From assembly GCA_002869605.1 (NCBI GenBank), contig PKUI01000130.1, forward strand, positions 1 through 22,255: a stretch of DNA of 22,255 nt, written 5' to 3'. Below are positions 1 to 8,820 of this stretch, in pieces; within the stretch, counting starts at the first letter, position 1, and every line of letters begins with the position of its first letter. The translations under genes were made by a program, and so were the position numbers. The notes under the pieces were generated by a model, which was not told the origin of the DNA, ran no database searches, and was given only the letters and a program-made list of their open reading frames with translations. The DNA comes from Desulfuromonas sp. GTDB taxonomy: Bacteria > Desulfobacterota > Desulfuromonadia > Desulfuromonadales > SZUA-401.

Positions 1-20
1 CTATATTTCCGCTTCTGTGA

Positions 21-97
<77 letters not shown>

Positions 98-106
98 AAC
101 ATATAT

Positions 107-122
107 CAGCTCCTTAGAGCTG
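107..122 (+). other. short hairpin between the two tRNA genes
   Basis: CAGCTC and GAGCTG form a perfect 6-bp stem with the loop CTTA. No T-run follows, so it is unlikely to be an intrinsic terminator. It sits in the 35-nt spacer between the two tRNAs. By analogy with other polycistronic tRNA precursors it could mark a processing site, but that is inference. Confidence 0.4.
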
Positions 123-132
123 TTGCCGATTC

Positions 133-209
133 GGCGGTGTAGCTCAGTTGGTTAGAGCATGCGGCTCATATCCGCAGTGTCCGGAGTTCGAATCTCTGCA
201 CCGCCACCA
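133..209 (+). tRNA. tRNA-Met (CAT), probably elongator
   Basis: A 77-nt cloverleaf: acceptor stem GGCGGTG/CACCGCC, D-arm AGCTCAGTTGGTTAGAGC, anticodon stem TGCGG/CCGCA with loop CTCATAT (anticodon CAT), T-loop TTCGAAT, discriminator A and encoded CCA. One G-U pair sits in the T-stem. A CAT anticodon can also belong to the minor tRNA-Ile2, whose C34 is converted to lysidine by TilS, the product of the next gene. The acceptor stem lacks the C4-G69/C5-G68 pairs that favour Ile2 in E. coli, and it resembles elongator Met genes of related bacteria as I recall them. I therefore prefer Met but cannot exclude Ile2. Confidence 0.9.
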
Positions 210-212
210 AAC

Positions 213-254
213 AAAGAAAAAGCCCTCTCGTCGCTCGAGAGGGCTTTTTCTTTT
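213..254 (+). terminator. intrinsic terminator of the tRNA operon
   Basis: Bases 213-230 and 236-253 are perfect reverse complements (18 bp) around the 5-nt loop TCGCT. The GC core is AGCCCTCTCG/CGAGAGGGCT, flanked by an A-rich left arm and a T-rich right arm. The symmetry means it could also stop transcription from the other strand. It separates the tRNA pair from tilS. Confidence 0.93.
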
Positions 255-281
255 CCGTCACCCTGTGCTGGGAGTTTCTGC

Positions 282-287
282 TACAAT
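282..287 (+). promoter_or_regulatory. possible -10 element of tilS (TACAAT)
   Basis: TACAAT matches the sigma-70 -10 consensus at five of six bases and lies just after the tRNA terminator, where tilS needs its own promoter. No good -35 hexamer is visible at 16-18 bp. If it is used, transcription would begin at about 294-296, practically at the tilS ATG, so the mRNA would be leaderless or nearly so. That agrees with the lack of a Shine-Dalgarno sequence there. Confidence 0.3.
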
Positions 288-295
288 TTGCGATC

Positions 296-1696
296 ATGAA
301 TTTCTTCGAACTACATAGACGTTTCAGGGTAGCTCTTCGCTCCTGTGGCGGTGCTGATGCCGGATCACGGCTGCTGGTGGCGCTGTCGGGGGGGGCTGAT
401 TCCATGGCCCTGCTACATCTTTGCCTTGAAGCGGCTAAAGAGTTCGGGCTTGAGGTGGCTGCGGCCCACCTTGACCACGCTCTGCGGGAGGAGAGTGCGG
501 AGGATGCGGAATTTGTTGCACGACAGTGTGAACGGCTCGGGGTGCCGCTGAGTCTGGAGCGTGTAGATGTTCGGAGCTGGGCTAGGGAGAGGGGGCTAGG
601 GCTGGAAGCTGCCGGTCGGTCTCTACGCTATGCATTTTTTGAGCGCGTCGCAGCGCAGCTCGATTGCCAACAGGTCGTATTGGGGCATCATCTGCAGGAT
701 CAGGCCGAAACGGTGCTGCATCGGATGGTTCGAGGGAGCGGCGGCGCTGGGGTTGCTGCTATGCGAGCGCGCCGGGGTATGTTCATCCGGCCGCTACTCT
801 CCTTCAGTCGCGAAGAGTTGCGCGAGTTTCTGGAGAATTGTGGGGGGGGCTATCGTGAGGACGCGAGCAATGCCGATCAGCGTTTTTCGCGTAATTTCAT
901 CCGTCACCAGATTCTGCCACGCTTGCGCGAGCTCAATCCGAGTGTTGATGGTGCGCTCTGTCGCCTGGCGGAAAGTGCCGCTGTCGAGGACGATTTCTGG
1001 CGTGTCCACGTTGAAAGACTGTGCGAAATGTTGCGTCATCCCCGCGGGGGGTGCTCGCTTCCAGGTTTGCTCGGTTTGCATGAGGCGGAAAGGCGCAGGG
1101 TTCTTCTTCGCTTGCTGCAGGATCTGGGGGGGGGGCAGATTTCTCAAGCACATGTGGCGGCTGTCATGACCATGCTGGCGGGGCGCTCGCCGCAGGAAGA
1201 GATCAGCCTTCCCGGTGGGCGTGTCGTGAAGCGCTATGGGCGTATCGAAGTTCTCTCTACGGAGACCGTGTCACCACTTTCTGGAGAGCTGTTGGTTCGG
1301 GGCTATGGACACTATGACTTGCCGGGCGGGGGGACGCTGCGGGTCGGTGAGGAATCGGAGGGTGGGGAAGAGTCGCGTTGGTCGGTAGTCTTTCCGGCTT
1401 TCGAGGTCCAGTTTCCGCTGTCTGTACGGTCCTTTCGCCCTGGTGATCGATTAGCTCTCGAGCGTGGCGAGGGGCATAAGAAGCTCAAGAAACTCTATGG
1501 CGAGTTGCGTCTGGAGACCGAGGTGCGCATGCGTCTTCCGTTACTCTTGATGGGGGATGAGGTGTTGTGGATTCCGGGGGTGCGTCGTAGTGGAGCTTAT
1601 CGCTATGAGCCGGGCATGAAAAGGGGAGTCCGTATTAGTTTGGAAAAGCCCGAATGTATAGAAAGCCTGCTTGTGAAGAGCGGGTGTTTATGCTAG
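296..1696 (+). CDS. tilS: tRNA(Ile)-lysidine synthase TilS
   Basis: TilS uses ATP to attach lysine to C34 of the CAT-anticodon tRNA-Ile2, so that it reads AUA and is charged with Ile instead of Met. The 466-residue protein has the N-type PP-loop ATPase signature SGGADS at residues 31-36, the HLDHALR segment shortly after, GHHLQDQAETVL in the middle of the catalytic domain, and a C-terminal TilS_C-like region with FRPGDR near residue 382. Length and order are usual for the long (E. coli-type) form. The ATG at 296 gives the usual short lead-in to the PP-loop, but no Shine-Dalgarno precedes it. The reading frame contains G8, G8 and G10 tracts, one of which encodes part of the PP-loop glycines. 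It lies directly downstream of two CAT-anticodon tRNA genes, a fitting but possibly coincidental neighbourhood. Confidence 0.96.
   Translation: MNFFELHRRFRVALRSCGGADAGSRLLVALSGGADSMALLHLCLEAAKEFGLEVAAAHLDHALREESAEDAEFVARQCERLGVPLSLERVDVRSWARERGLGLEAAGRSLRYAFFERVAAQLDCQQVVLGHHLQDQAETVLHRMVRGSGGAGVAAMRARRGMFIRPLLSFSREELREFLENCGGGYREDASNADQRFSRNFIRHQILPRLRELNPSVDGALCRLAESAAVEDDFWRVHVERLCEMLRHPRGGCSLPGLLGLHEAERRRVLLRLLQDLGGGQISQAHVAAVMTMLAGRSPQEEISLPGGRVVKRYGRIEVLSTETVSPLSGELLVRGYGHYDLPGGGTLRVGEESEGGEESRWSVVFPAFEVQFPLSVRSFRPGDRLALERGEGHKKLKKLYGELRLETEVRMRLPLLLMGDEVLWIPGVRRSGAYRYEPGMKRGVRISLEKPECIESLLVKSGCLC
1126..1135 (+). repeat. G10 homopolymer inside tilS
   Basis: Ten consecutive G bases encode the end of a Leu codon and Gly-Gly-Gly at about residues 277-280 of TilS. 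G8 tracts also occur in tilS at 388-395 and 842-849, in cimA at 13624-13631 and in the last gene at 21533-21540. Such runs are prone to slippage during replication or sequencing; here the frame is intact. Confidence 0.9.
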
Positions 1697-1699
1697 ATT
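1671..1699 (+). promoter_or_regulatory. possible promoter of ftsH
   Basis: TTGTGA (1671-1676) and TAGATT (1694-1699) are separated by 17 bp; each matches four of six bases of the sigma-70 consensus. The -10 hexamer overlaps the tilS stop codon, and the start site would fall at about 1706, leaving a leader of about 65 nt before ftsH. FtsH is often heat-shock controlled in other bacteria, but I see no clear sigma-32 or CIRCE element here. Confidence 0.3.
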
Positions 1700-1770
1700 T
1701 CGGATTTACTTATGCATGCTCTGAGGCCCGGATTCGGGGCGCAAAAGAATAACATCAAGCGGGGGGACGC

Positions 1771-3654
1771 GTGAACCAGTTTTACAAGAACCTGGCACTG
1801 TGGCTGGTCATCATTCTGATGATGATCCTGTTGTTCAACATGATGGCTCATAAGAGTGCCGAGCAGCGTACCGTTAATTATTCGACTTTCCTGGTTGCCC
1901 TCGAAGAGGGACGCGTTCAGGAAGTGACTATCCAAGGCAACCTGATTAACGGGGTCTACAGTGATGATACGCCTTTTGAGACCTATGCGCCCGAGGATGC
2001 TGAGCTGATCGGGGAGCTGCGCTCCAAAGGGGTACAGATCGAGGCCAAAGCGGAAGAGGATCGTGGGCTCTGGTTCACGCTTCTGGTTTCCTGGGGGCCG
2101 ATCCTGCTCTTGATCGCGGTCTGGATCTTCTTTATGCGCCAGATGCAGTCGGGTGGCGGTAAGGCGATGAACTTCGGTAAGAGTCGCGCCAAGCTCCTGA
2201 ACGAGACCTCGGCGGTGGTAACCTTCAAAGATGTTGCCGGGGTTGACGAGGCCAAGGATGAGCTGGAAGAGGTGGTCTCTTTCCTGAAGGATCCGAAAAA
2301 ATTCTCGCGGCTTGGCGGGCGCATCCCGAAAGGGGTGCTGCTGGTCGGTCCTCCCGGTACTGGTAAAACGCTGCTTGCGCGTGCCATTGCTGGAGAGGCG
2401 GGTGTGCCGTTCTTCTCGATCTCCGGTTCGGATTTCGTTGAAATGTTCGTCGGTGTCGGTGCGAGTCGCGTACGCGACCTGTTTATGCAGGGCAAGAAGA
2501 ACGCACCGTGCATCATCTTCATCGATGAGATCGACGCCGTCGGTCGCCACCGTGGCGCCGGACTCGGTGGAGGGCACGACGAACGTGAGCAGACCCTTAA
2601 TCAGCTGCTGGTCGAAATGGACGGCTTCGAGTCGAACGAAGGGGTCATCCTGATCGCCGCCACCAACCGTCCCGATGTTCTCGACCCGGCGCTGTTGCGT
2701 CCGGGGCGCTTTGACCGTCAGGTGGTCGTGCCCCGTCCCGATGTGCGCGGACGGCACAAGATCCTGACCGTACATGCGCGCAAGGTCCCAGTATCGGACG
2801 ACGTTGATCTCGAGGTAATTGCACGTGGTACCCCCGGTTTTTCCGGGGCCGACCTGGCGAACCTGGTCAACGAGGCGGCGCTTCTTGCGGCGCGTGTGGA
2901 TAAAGACAAGGTTGACCGCGACGATTTCGAGGCGGCCAAGGACAAGGTCATGATGGGGGCCGAACGTCGCTCGATGGTGATCACCGAGGAAGAGAAGAAG
3001 GTTACTGCGTACCATGAGGCGGGTCACGCCCTGGTCGGGGTGCTCGAACCCGGCTCTGACCCGGTTCACAAGGTGTCGATTATCCCGCGTGGTCGAGCCC
3101 TCGGCGTTACCATGTATCTGCCTGAGGAGGACAAGTACAACGAAACCGCCAACGGATTGCATGTGCGTATCCGCACGCTGCTCGGCGGGCGGATCGCCGA
3201 GGAGCATATTTTCGAGAGCGTAACCAGCGGCGCCAGCAACGACCTCGAGCGGGCGACTGCGATTGCACGCAAGATGGTCTGCGAGTGGGGGATGAGCTCG
3301 AAGCTCGGTCCGTTGACCTTTGGTGAGAAGGAGGGAGAAATCTTCCTCGGCCGCGACATGGGGCATACCAAGAATTATAGTGAAGCGACGGCTATCACCA
3401 TTGACGAAGAGATCACCCGTATCGTCACCGAGAACTACACAGTGACCTCCAAGCTGGTCAAGGATAATATCGATGCCCTGGAGAAGGTTGCCCAGGCCCT
3501 GCTTGAGCGCGAGACCATCGATGGCAATGAGCTCAAGGAGTTGGTGTTCGGTAAGGATGCCGTGGCTGCAACTGAGGCTGAAGACTCTGCGGCGGGTGAG
3601 GTCTCTCCCGGAACCGGGGCGTGTGTTGCCGAGCAGGAAACGGCGTCTGAATGA
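1771..3654 (+). CDS. ftsH: ATP-dependent zinc metalloprotease FtsH
   Basis: FtsH is a membrane-anchored hexameric AAA+ protease that extracts and degrades misfolded membrane proteins and some regulatory proteins. The 627-residue product has a first membrane helix at about 8-26, a short periplasmic domain, a second helix at about 103-122, Walker A GPPGTGKT at 193-200, Walker B IIFIDEID at 248-255, the second region of homology ending in RPGRFDR at 310-316, and the zinc site HEAGH at 415-419 with the third ligand Asp in SGASND near 491. All key residues are present. The GTG start at 1771 is preceded by a G-rich ribosome-binding sequence (1761-1767). The acidic, Ala-rich tail after about 600 is variable in the family. 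The stop codon overlaps the folP start (ATGA), so the two are probably translationally coupled, as ftsH-folP commonly are. Confidence 0.98.
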   Translation: MNQFYKNLALWLVIILMMILLFNMMAHKSAEQRTVNYSTFLVALEEGRVQEVTIQGNLINGVYSDDTPFETYAPEDAELIGELRSKGVQIEAKAEEDRGLWFTLLVSWGPILLLIAVWIFFMRQMQSGGGKAMNFGKSRAKLLNETSAVVTFKDVAGVDEAKDELEEVVSFLKDPKKFSRLGGRIPKGVLLVGPPGTGKTLLARAIAGEAGVPFFSISGSDFVEMFVGVGASRVRDLFMQGKKNAPCIIFIDEIDAVGRHRGAGLGGGHDEREQTLNQLLVEMDGFESNEGVILIAATNRPDVLDPALLRPGRFDRQVVVPRPDVRGRHKILTVHARKVPVSDDVDLEVIARGTPGFSGADLANLVNEAALLAARVDKDKVDRDDFEAAKDKVMMGAERRSMVITEEEKKVTAYHEAGHALVGVLEPGSDPVHKVSIIPRGRALGVTMYLPEEDKYNETANGLHVRIRTLLGGRIAEEHIFESVTSGASNDLERATAIARKMVCEWGMSSKLGPLTFGEKEGEIFLGRDMGHTKNYSEATAITIDEEITRIVTENYTVTSKLVKDNIDALEKVAQALLERETIDGNELKELVFGKDAVAATEAEDSAAGEVSPGTGACVAEQETASE

Positions 3655-4880
3655 GTTCTGCGCTGCGCATTCTGCATCTTGCAGATGAAGCGGCGGTTCG
3701 CCAGGAACTGGAAAAAATCGCCTGCGACCCCGGGGGGGTGAGGCGCATGGCGGACAAAGGGGTTCTGCGTTGTATCAAACTGGTAGGGCAAGACTGCCGA
3801 GTCGCCAATATCCTCAAGCAGGAGATGTTGGCTATTGGTGGGGACGCCGGCGTTGCCCGTGGCAGCGTGGCCTGTTCGATTCCGCAGACCGACGTTCTGC
3901 TGTTCGGTACCCTCAAGCAACTCCGCAAACTGGTTGGACGCCTCAAGGCCCAGCCGTTCGGATTGCCCCGCCTGGGTGAGCAGCTCGGGGCGTTACTGCA
4001 ACACTACGCTGTTCCTGCTGAACGGCTCTGCGGACGAGGGGTTGACATTGATTTGCGTCTGCCGCGGATCATGGGGGTTTTGAATGTCACCCCGGATTCG
4101 TTCTCGGATGGCGGCAATTTTTACTCGCTCGATGCGGCGTTGGCACGGGCTGAACAGATGGTCACGGAAGGGGTCGACCTGATTGATATCGGCGGCGAGA
4201 GTACCCGTCCCGGGGCTCCGCAGGTGTCGGTTGACGAAGAGCTGGCGAGAATCATGCCGGTGGCCGAGGCGTTGCGGCGCGAGTTTGAGGTGCCACTCTC
4301 TCTCGATACCACCAAGAGCCGTGTTGCCCGTGAAGGTCTGTCTGCCGGGGTCGATTTTATCAATGACATCAGCGGCCTGACGTTCGATGCCGAGATGGCC
4401 ACTGTGGTTGCCGAGACCGGTGCCGGGCTGTTCGTGATGCACACCTCCGGCGACCCCCTGTCGATGCAGCAACACACCACGTACCATGATCTGCTCGGTG
4501 AGGTGGTTTCGTCTTTGAACGATAGTCTGGAGCTTGCTCTGGACGCGGGGATTCCCAGCGAGAACCTCGCCGTTGATCCGGGTATCGGCTTCGGTAAGAC
4601 CGTGGAGGGGAACCTCACGCTGATGAGTCGCCTGGACGAGCTTCTCTCCTTGGGGCGACCCATTCTCCTTGGCACTTCGCGCAAGAGTTTTATCGGCAAA
4701 GTGCTGCAACAGGAAGATCCGCAACGGCGCGGCATCGGTACTCTGGCGACGATCGCTCTCGGGGTGCAGGGAGGTGCCAGGCTGTTTCGGGTTCACGACG
4801 TGGCTGCGGCGCGCGAGGCCGCGTTGATGGCTTGGTCGATTTGCAATGAACGGCTCCCCGAAGCGGTTTCGGGGCCCTGA
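3651..4880 (+). CDS. folP: dihydropteroate synthase with N-terminal extension
   Basis: FolP joins p-aminobenzoate to 6-hydroxymethyl-dihydropterin diphosphate in folate synthesis and is the sulfonamide target. The catalytic TIM barrel starts at about residue 138, with [15 protein letters not shown] (141-155), [11 protein letters not shown] (179-189), NDISG (238-242), DPGIGFGKT and the C-terminal GTSRKSFIG, which binds phosphate. The second strand motif is VMHTSGDP rather than the commoner MHMRG/QxP. At 409 residues it is about 130 longer than the E. coli enzyme. The extra N-terminal part (1-135, with [19 protein letters not shown] at 41-59) has no motif I recognise, although long FolP proteins with such extensions occur in deltaproteobacteria and some Gram-positives as I remember. 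The ATG overlaps the ftsH stop; cdaA follows after 15 bp. Confidence 0.95.
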   Translation: MSSALRILHLADEAAVRQELEKIACDPGGVRRMADKGVLRCIKLVGQDCRVANILKQEMLAIGGDAGVARGSVACSIPQTDVLLFGTLKQLRKLVGRLKAQPFGLPRLGEQLGALLQHYAVPAERLCGRGVDIDLRLPRIMGVLNVTPDSFSDGGNFYSLDAALARAEQMVTEGVDLIDIGGESTRPGAPQVSVDEELARIMPVAEALRREFEVPLSLDTTKSRVAREGLSAGVDFINDISGLTFDAEMATVVAETGAGLFVMHTSGDPLSMQQHTTYHDLLGEVVSSLNDSLELALDAGIPSENLAVDPGIGFGKTVEGNLTLMSRLDELLSLGRPILLGTSRKSFIGKVLQQEDPQRRGIGTLATIALGVQGGARLFRVHDVAAAREAALMAWSICNERLPEAVSGP

Positions 4881-4895
4881 TTCCGGGAAAGTATC

Positions 4896-5681
4896 ATGGT
4901 TGAACTGCTGCAGAATTTTCGACCTCTGGTCGATCTTCTCGACATCCTGATTGTAGCGTTCATCATCTACCGCATCATTCTGCTCATCAAGGGCACCCGT
5001 GCGGTACAGATGCTGCTCGGCCTCGCCGTCATCTTGATCGTCTATGTGCTTTCGCAGGTGGTCGGGCTCTATACACTGCATTGGTTCCTCGACAGCTTCC
5101 TCTCTTCTTTGATTCTCGTGATCGTGGTGATTTTCCAGAGTGACATTCGCCGCGCGCTGATGCACGTGGGGCGCAACCCGTTTTTTGCCGGGATGTCGTA
5201 CCGCGAAGAGAAGGAGGTCATCGAGGAGTTGGCCCAGGCGAGCGCAATCCTTGCCAGTCGCCGCATCGGCGCGCTGATTGTGATCGAGCGGGAAACCGGT
5301 TTGAAGGATTTTCTCGAGATCGGCAGCGAGATCGATTCCCGGGTCAGCAGTGACCTGATCATTTCGGTGTTCCACCCAAGTTCCCCCATCCACGACGGGG
5401 CCCTCATCATCCAGCAGGGGCGCATGGCCCGCGCCGGGTGTTTTCTTCCCCTATCCCAGAATCCAGATATCAGCAAGACCCTGGGCACACGACATCGTGC
5501 GGCCATCGGCCTGACCGAGTTGGTCGATGCGGTTGTCATCGTGGTCTCCGAGGAAACCGGCAAGATCTCTGTGGTGCTTGGCGGCAGGATTACCCGCGAT
5601 CTAGACATGGAGGTGCTGAAGAAGGTTCTCAAACGCACCCTTGAACCGTCGACGAAAAAACGTAAAAAGGCGAAGTCATGA
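4896..5681 (+). CDS. cdaA: diadenylate cyclase CdaA
   Basis: CdaA condenses two ATP to the second messenger cyclic di-AMP at the cytoplasmic face of the membrane. The 261-residue protein has three hydrophobic segments at about 13-32, 36-57 and 66-81, followed by a DisA_N catalytic domain with the two diagnostic motifs: DGA at 167-169 and GTRHRAA at 197-203. The basic C-terminal tail (KKRKKAK) is extra. GGGAAAG precedes the ATG. Order and overlap with cdaR and glmM reproduce the cdaA-cdaR-glmM module known from Firmicutes. There the three proteins form a complex that links c-di-AMP to peptidoglycan precursor supply and osmotic balance. Confidence 0.96.
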   Translation: MVELLQNFRPLVDLLDILIVAFIIYRIILLIKGTRAVQMLLGLAVILIVYVLSQVVGLYTLHWFLDSFLSSLILVIVVIFQSDIRRALMHVGRNPFFAGMSYREEKEVIEELAQASAILASRRIGALIVIERETGLKDFLEIGSEIDSRVSSDLIISVFHPSSPIHDGALIIQQGRMARAGCFLPLSQNPDISKTLGTRHRAAIGLTELVDAVVIVVSEETGKISVVLGGRITRDLDMEVLKKVLKRTLEPSTKKRKKAKS

Positions 5682-6343
5682 TCCAGTCGCTGCTGAATAA
5701 CTGGCATCTCAAATTGCTGTCGCTGCTGTTTGCCACGGTGCTGTGGCTGTTTATCGTCGGCGAACAGAAACTCGAACGTGGGTTCAGTGTTCCCCTCGAA
5801 CTCAAGAACCTTCCCGAGAGCCTGATGGTTACCAGCGAGGTCCCGAGTCACATCGATGTGCGTATTATTGGGCCCCGGACGTTGTTGGTCAATCAGGACC
5901 CCGCACAATTGAGCATCAGCATTGACCTCAAGGGGCTCAAGGAGGGGGTGTCGACCTTTCGGCGCCTGGAAGATCGCATCAACCTGCCTGGAGGAATGCG
6001 GGTGAGCCGTCTTTTCCCGTCATATGTTGACATCAAACTCGAAGAAATGGTCGAGCGTGAGTTGCAGCCTAAAGTTGTTTTCGAAGGAACGCTCCCCGAG
6101 GGATTAGAGGTAGAGCGGGTCGTACTTGGTGAGGAATTGGTCAAGGTCTCGGGGGCGCGGAGCGAGGTGACGAGGCTCAAGGAAGTGCGCACCGAACCTA
6201 TTTTGCTTACAGACAAGCACGAAACCTTCAGTGTGCAGGCGCCGCTGGTCTATTCCGGTAAGTTTTCACGCCTGGTTAACGGGTCCCTGGAGGTGTTGGT
6301 TGTTATTCGTGCGAAACTTGCGACCGAAAGGTTAGAAAATTAA
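5678..6343 (+). CDS. cdaR: CdaR/YbbR-domain regulator of CdaA
   Basis: The 221-residue protein has one membrane helix near the N-terminus (about 9-27, with the short cytoplasmic start [12 protein letters not shown]) and an extracytoplasmic part that looks like two YbbR repeats (about 35-121 and 128-213). CdaR is known in Firmicutes to bind CdaA in the membrane and modulate its activity. The Bacillus subtilis protein is about twice as long with four repeats, so this is a reduced version. The ATG overlaps the cdaA stop (ATGA), consistent with stoichiometric synthesis of a complex. glmM begins 5 bp downstream. Confidence 0.9.
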   Translation: MIQSLLNNWHLKLLSLLFATVLWLFIVGEQKLERGFSVPLELKNLPESLMVTSEVPSHIDVRIIGPRTLLVNQDPAQLSISIDLKGLKEGVSTFRRLEDRINLPGGMRVSRLFPSYVDIKLEEMVERELQPKVVFEGTLPEGLEVERVVLGEELVKVSGARSEVTRLKEVRTEPILLTDKHETFSVQAPLVYSGKFSRLVNGSLEVLVVIRAKLATERLEN

Positions 6344-6348
6344 CTCCT

Positions 6349-7710
6349 ATGAAGAAGCTTTTTGGAACCGACGGGGTCCGGGGGATTGCGAATGTCGACC
6401 CTTTGACCACCGAGATGGTCATGCAGATCGGCCGCGCAGCGGCCTTTATTTTTAAGGGAGACAAACGTCGACACCGGATCATTATCGGCAAGGATACCCG
6501 CCTGTCAGGCTACATGATCGAAAATGCGCTGGTGGCGGGGATCTGCTCGATGGGGGTCGATGTCATGCTGGTCGGGCCTTTGCCGACTCCCGGCATCGCC
6601 TTTATTACCTCATCGATGCGGGCCGATGCCGGCGTGGTGATCTCTGCCTCGCATAACCCCTATCAGGACAATGGCATCAAGTTCTTCTCGCGAGACGGGT
6701 TCAAGCTACCAGACGAGATGGAACTCAAGATTGAGGAGCTGGTCTTCTCCGACAAACTCAATGACCTGCGCCCGACCGCTACCGAGGTTGGTAAGGCGTA
6801 CCGGATTGACGATGCAATCGGGCGTTATATTGTCTTTCTTAAGCACACCTTTCCGCGTGATCTCGATCTGCAGGGGTTGAAGATTGTTCTCGATTGCGCC
6901 AATGGCGCGGCGTACAAGGTTGCTCCGGCGGTTTTGGAGGAATTGGGTGCCGAAGTCGTGTCCCTGGGGATTGCTCCAAACGGTACCAATATCAACGCCG
7001 GCTGCGGCTCGCTACACCCCGCGGTTATGGCCGAGGCCGTGCGTGAGCACAAGGCGCATCTCGGTATGGCGCTCGATGGAGATGCCGACCGGGTGATCTT
7101 TGTCGATGAGAATGGCGATGAAGTGGACGGAGATCACATCATGGCCATCTGTGCCACCGAAATGCTCAAGGCCGGAACCCTGGCGCAGAATACCCTGGTC
7201 ACGACTGTGATGAGTAACGTTGGCCTTGGCACAGCAATAAAAAGAGCCGGGGGTAAAATGGTGCGAACGGCCGTTGGTGACCGCTACGTGGTAGAAGAGA
7301 TGCGTGCCAACGGGTACAATTTTGGAGGAGAACAGTCGGGGCACATGATCTTTCTAGATCACAACACGACCGGGGATGGCATGGTCAGCGCACTGCAACT
7401 GCTGGCAATCCTGCAGCGCAGCGGCAAACCGCTCTCGGAGCTTGCACAGGTCATGACCGCTTGTCCTCAGGTCCTGGTAAACGTCGCGGTTACCAGCCGT
7501 ATGCCGGTCGACGACATCCCGGGCCTGAGCGACGCGGTGGCTAGGGTTGAAGGTGAACTTGGAGATAACGGCCGCGTATTGCTACGCTACTCCGGTACTG
7601 AGTCGTTGCTCCGGGTGATGGTCGAAGGTGAGGATCAAGCGCAAATCGATGCCTACGCCAATGAGTTGGCGGGGCTTATCCGGCGAGTCGTCGGGGTCAA
7701 GTTGGGGTAA
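6349..7710 (+). CDS. glmM: phosphoglucosamine mutase GlmM
   Basis: GlmM converts glucosamine-6-phosphate to glucosamine-1-phosphate, a precursor of UDP-GlcNAc for peptidoglycan and lipopolysaccharide. The 453-residue protein begins with the typical [10 protein letters not shown]. It has the phosphoserine loop ISASHNP (catalytic Ser101), the metal-binding loop DGDADR at 243-248, the sugar-binding GEQSGH and the C-terminal phosphate-binding [12 protein letters not shown]. All key residues are intact and the length is usual. It closes the cdaA-cdaR-glmM trio; in Firmicutes GlmM physically inhibits CdaA. The TAA stop shares one base with the pdxJ start. Confidence 0.98.
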   Translation: MKKLFGTDGVRGIANVDPLTTEMVMQIGRAAAFIFKGDKRRHRIIIGKDTRLSGYMIENALVAGICSMGVDVMLVGPLPTPGIAFITSSMRADAGVVISASHNPYQDNGIKFFSRDGFKLPDEMELKIEELVFSDKLNDLRPTATEVGKAYRIDDAIGRYIVFLKHTFPRDLDLQGLKIVLDCANGAAYKVAPAVLEELGAEVVSLGIAPNGTNINAGCGSLHPAVMAEAVREHKAHLGMALDGDADRVIFVDENGDEVDGDHIMAICATEMLKAGTLAQNTLVTTVMSNVGLGTAIKRAGGKMVRTAVGDRYVVEEMRANGYNFGGEQSGHMIFLDHNTTGDGMVSALQLLAILQRSGKPLSELAQVMTACPQVLVNVAVTSRMPVDDIPGLSDAVARVEGELGDNGRVLLRYSGTESLLRVMVEGEDQAQIDAYANELAGLIRRVVGVKLG

Positions 7711-8435
7711 TGCAAGTGGCAAAGCTGGGAGTAAATGTCGATCATGTCGCCACGATCCGCCAGGCGCGCGGTGGCAGCGAACCGGATCCGGTAACCGCAG
7801 CGGCACTGTGTGAACTGGCCGGCGCCGACGGGATTACAGTGCATCTGCGCGAGGATCGCCGACATATTCAGGATCGGGATCTCGAAATATTGCGGCAGAC
7901 GGTACAGACACGCCTCAATCTCGAGATGGCTGCAACCGACGAGATGGTACAGATTGCCCGCCGGGTTGTGCCGGAGATGGTTACGCTGGTTCCGGAGAAG
8001 CGCCAGGAGTTGACCACCGAGGGAGGTCTTGACGTCTGTGGCCTGCGAACGTCCCTGGAGGGGGCGGTCAAACGACTCAAGGATGCAGGGATTCTGGTGA
8101 GTCTGTTTGTTGAGGCTGACCCGCGACAGCTCGAGGCGTGCCGCGATATTGGTGGCGAGTATATCGAAATCCATACCGGCACCTATTGCGAGGCGCTGAA
8201 CGATGCAGAACGGGCCGTGGAACTGCAGCGGATCGATGAAGCGATCCGTTATGCGCGCAAGCTTGGGCTCGGTGTAAATGCTGGCCATGGCCTCAACTAT
8301 CAGAATGTACAGGCGGTTGTGGCCCTTGGCGGTGTTGAGGAGTTCAATATCGGTCACAGTATCGTGTCGCGTGCAGTCCTGGTCGGGCTCGACCGGGCGG
8401 TTCGTGAGATGGCGGCGTTGGTCAAAGGAGCGTAA
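7710..8435 (+). CDS. pdxJ: pyridoxine 5'-phosphate synthase PdxJ
   Basis: PdxJ condenses 3-amino-2-oxopropyl phosphate with deoxyxylulose 5-phosphate to pyridoxine 5'-phosphate in the DXP-dependent vitamin B6 pathway. The 241-residue TIM-barrel protein shows [17 protein letters not shown] near residue 6-22, [11 protein letters not shown] in the N-terminal half, MVTLVPEKR in the middle and [11 protein letters not shown] near the C-terminus, all family hallmarks with catalytic His and Glu residues. The ATG at 7710 overlaps the glmM stop (TAATG). pdxJ followed by acpS is a widespread gene pair in proteobacteria. Confidence 0.97.
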   Translation: MQVAKLGVNVDHVATIRQARGGSEPDPVTAAALCELAGADGITVHLREDRRHIQDRDLEILRQTVQTRLNLEMAATDEMVQIARRVVPEMVTLVPEKRQELTTEGGLDVCGLRTSLEGAVKRLKDAGILVSLFVEADPRQLEACRDIGGEYIEIHTGTYCEALNDAERAVELQRIDEAIRYARKLGLGVNAGHGLNYQNVQAVVALGGVEEFNIGHSIVSRAVLVGLDRAVREMAALVKGA

Positions 8436-8436
8436 G

Positions 8437-8820
8437 GTGGCGATCACCGGTGTCGGTACGGATATCAGCCGTAGTGCACGATTCGAAAAGTTTCTCGACA
8501 AAGGCAAGGAGGGGGTGCTGTTGCGCCTCTTCACCGAAGGGGAACGCGACTACGCACTCGGCAAGCGCCATCCGGCACCCCACCTGGCAGCCCGCTTTGC
8601 CGCCAAAGAGGCCTTCCTCAAGGCATTGCGGACCGGGTTGCGTGAGGGGATTAGCTGGCAGGACATGGAGGTGCTGCGCGACGAACTTGGGGCACCTTCC
8701 CTGCGGTTATCCGGACGTGCCGCCGAAATCGCCGCGGCGCAAGGGGTGGTCCGGGTTCACCTCTCGTACAGCCACGACGGGGATTACAGCATGGCCACCG
8801 TGGTCCTGGAGGATGGATGA
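8437..8820 (+). CDS. acpS: holo-[acyl-carrier-protein] synthase AcpS
   Basis: AcpS transfers the 4'-phosphopantetheine arm of coenzyme A to apo-ACP, switching on fatty acid synthesis. Starting at GTG 8437 the product has 127 residues, the normal size. It begins VAITGVGTDIS, with the metal-ligand Asp of the GxDI motif, continues to the strongly conserved RFAAKEAFLKALRTG with the second metal-binding Glu, and ends with the HLSYSHDGDYSMATVV strand. A longer frame exists upstream but would run deep into pdxJ. The Shine-Dalgarno AAAGGAG at 8424-8430 and the family start both fix the GTG, one base after the pdxJ stop. The stop overlaps the next ATG. Confidence 0.95.
   Translation: MAITGVGTDISRSARFEKFLDKGKEGVLLRLFTEGERDYALGKRHPAPHLAARFAAKEAFLKALRTGLREGISWQDMEVLRDELGAPSLRLSGRAAEIAAAQGVVRVHLSYSHDGDYSMATVVLEDG

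Noticed and set aside
1731..1745. Hairpin GCCCGGATTCGGGGC between tilS and ftsH as a terminator
   Set aside because: The stem is four bp plus a bulge, and no T-run follows; it is not a credible intrinsic terminator.
1693..3366. 557-codon open frame on the minus strand opposite tilS end and ftsH
   Set aside because: It lies wholly opposite the textbook ftsH gene, has no recognisable motif and a composition typical of the complement of GC-rich codons. Long antisense frames are expected in this codon usage.
3993..5393. 466-codon open frame on the minus strand opposite folP and cdaA
   Set aside because: Shadow of two clearly identified genes; no motif, no ribosome-binding site of note, and it crosses the folP-cdaA junction.
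8278..8436. Longer AcpS start within pdxJ
   Set aside because: The extra 53 residues overlap pdxJ in another frame and do not resemble AcpS. The GTG at 8437 has a good Shine-Dalgarno and the family N-terminus.
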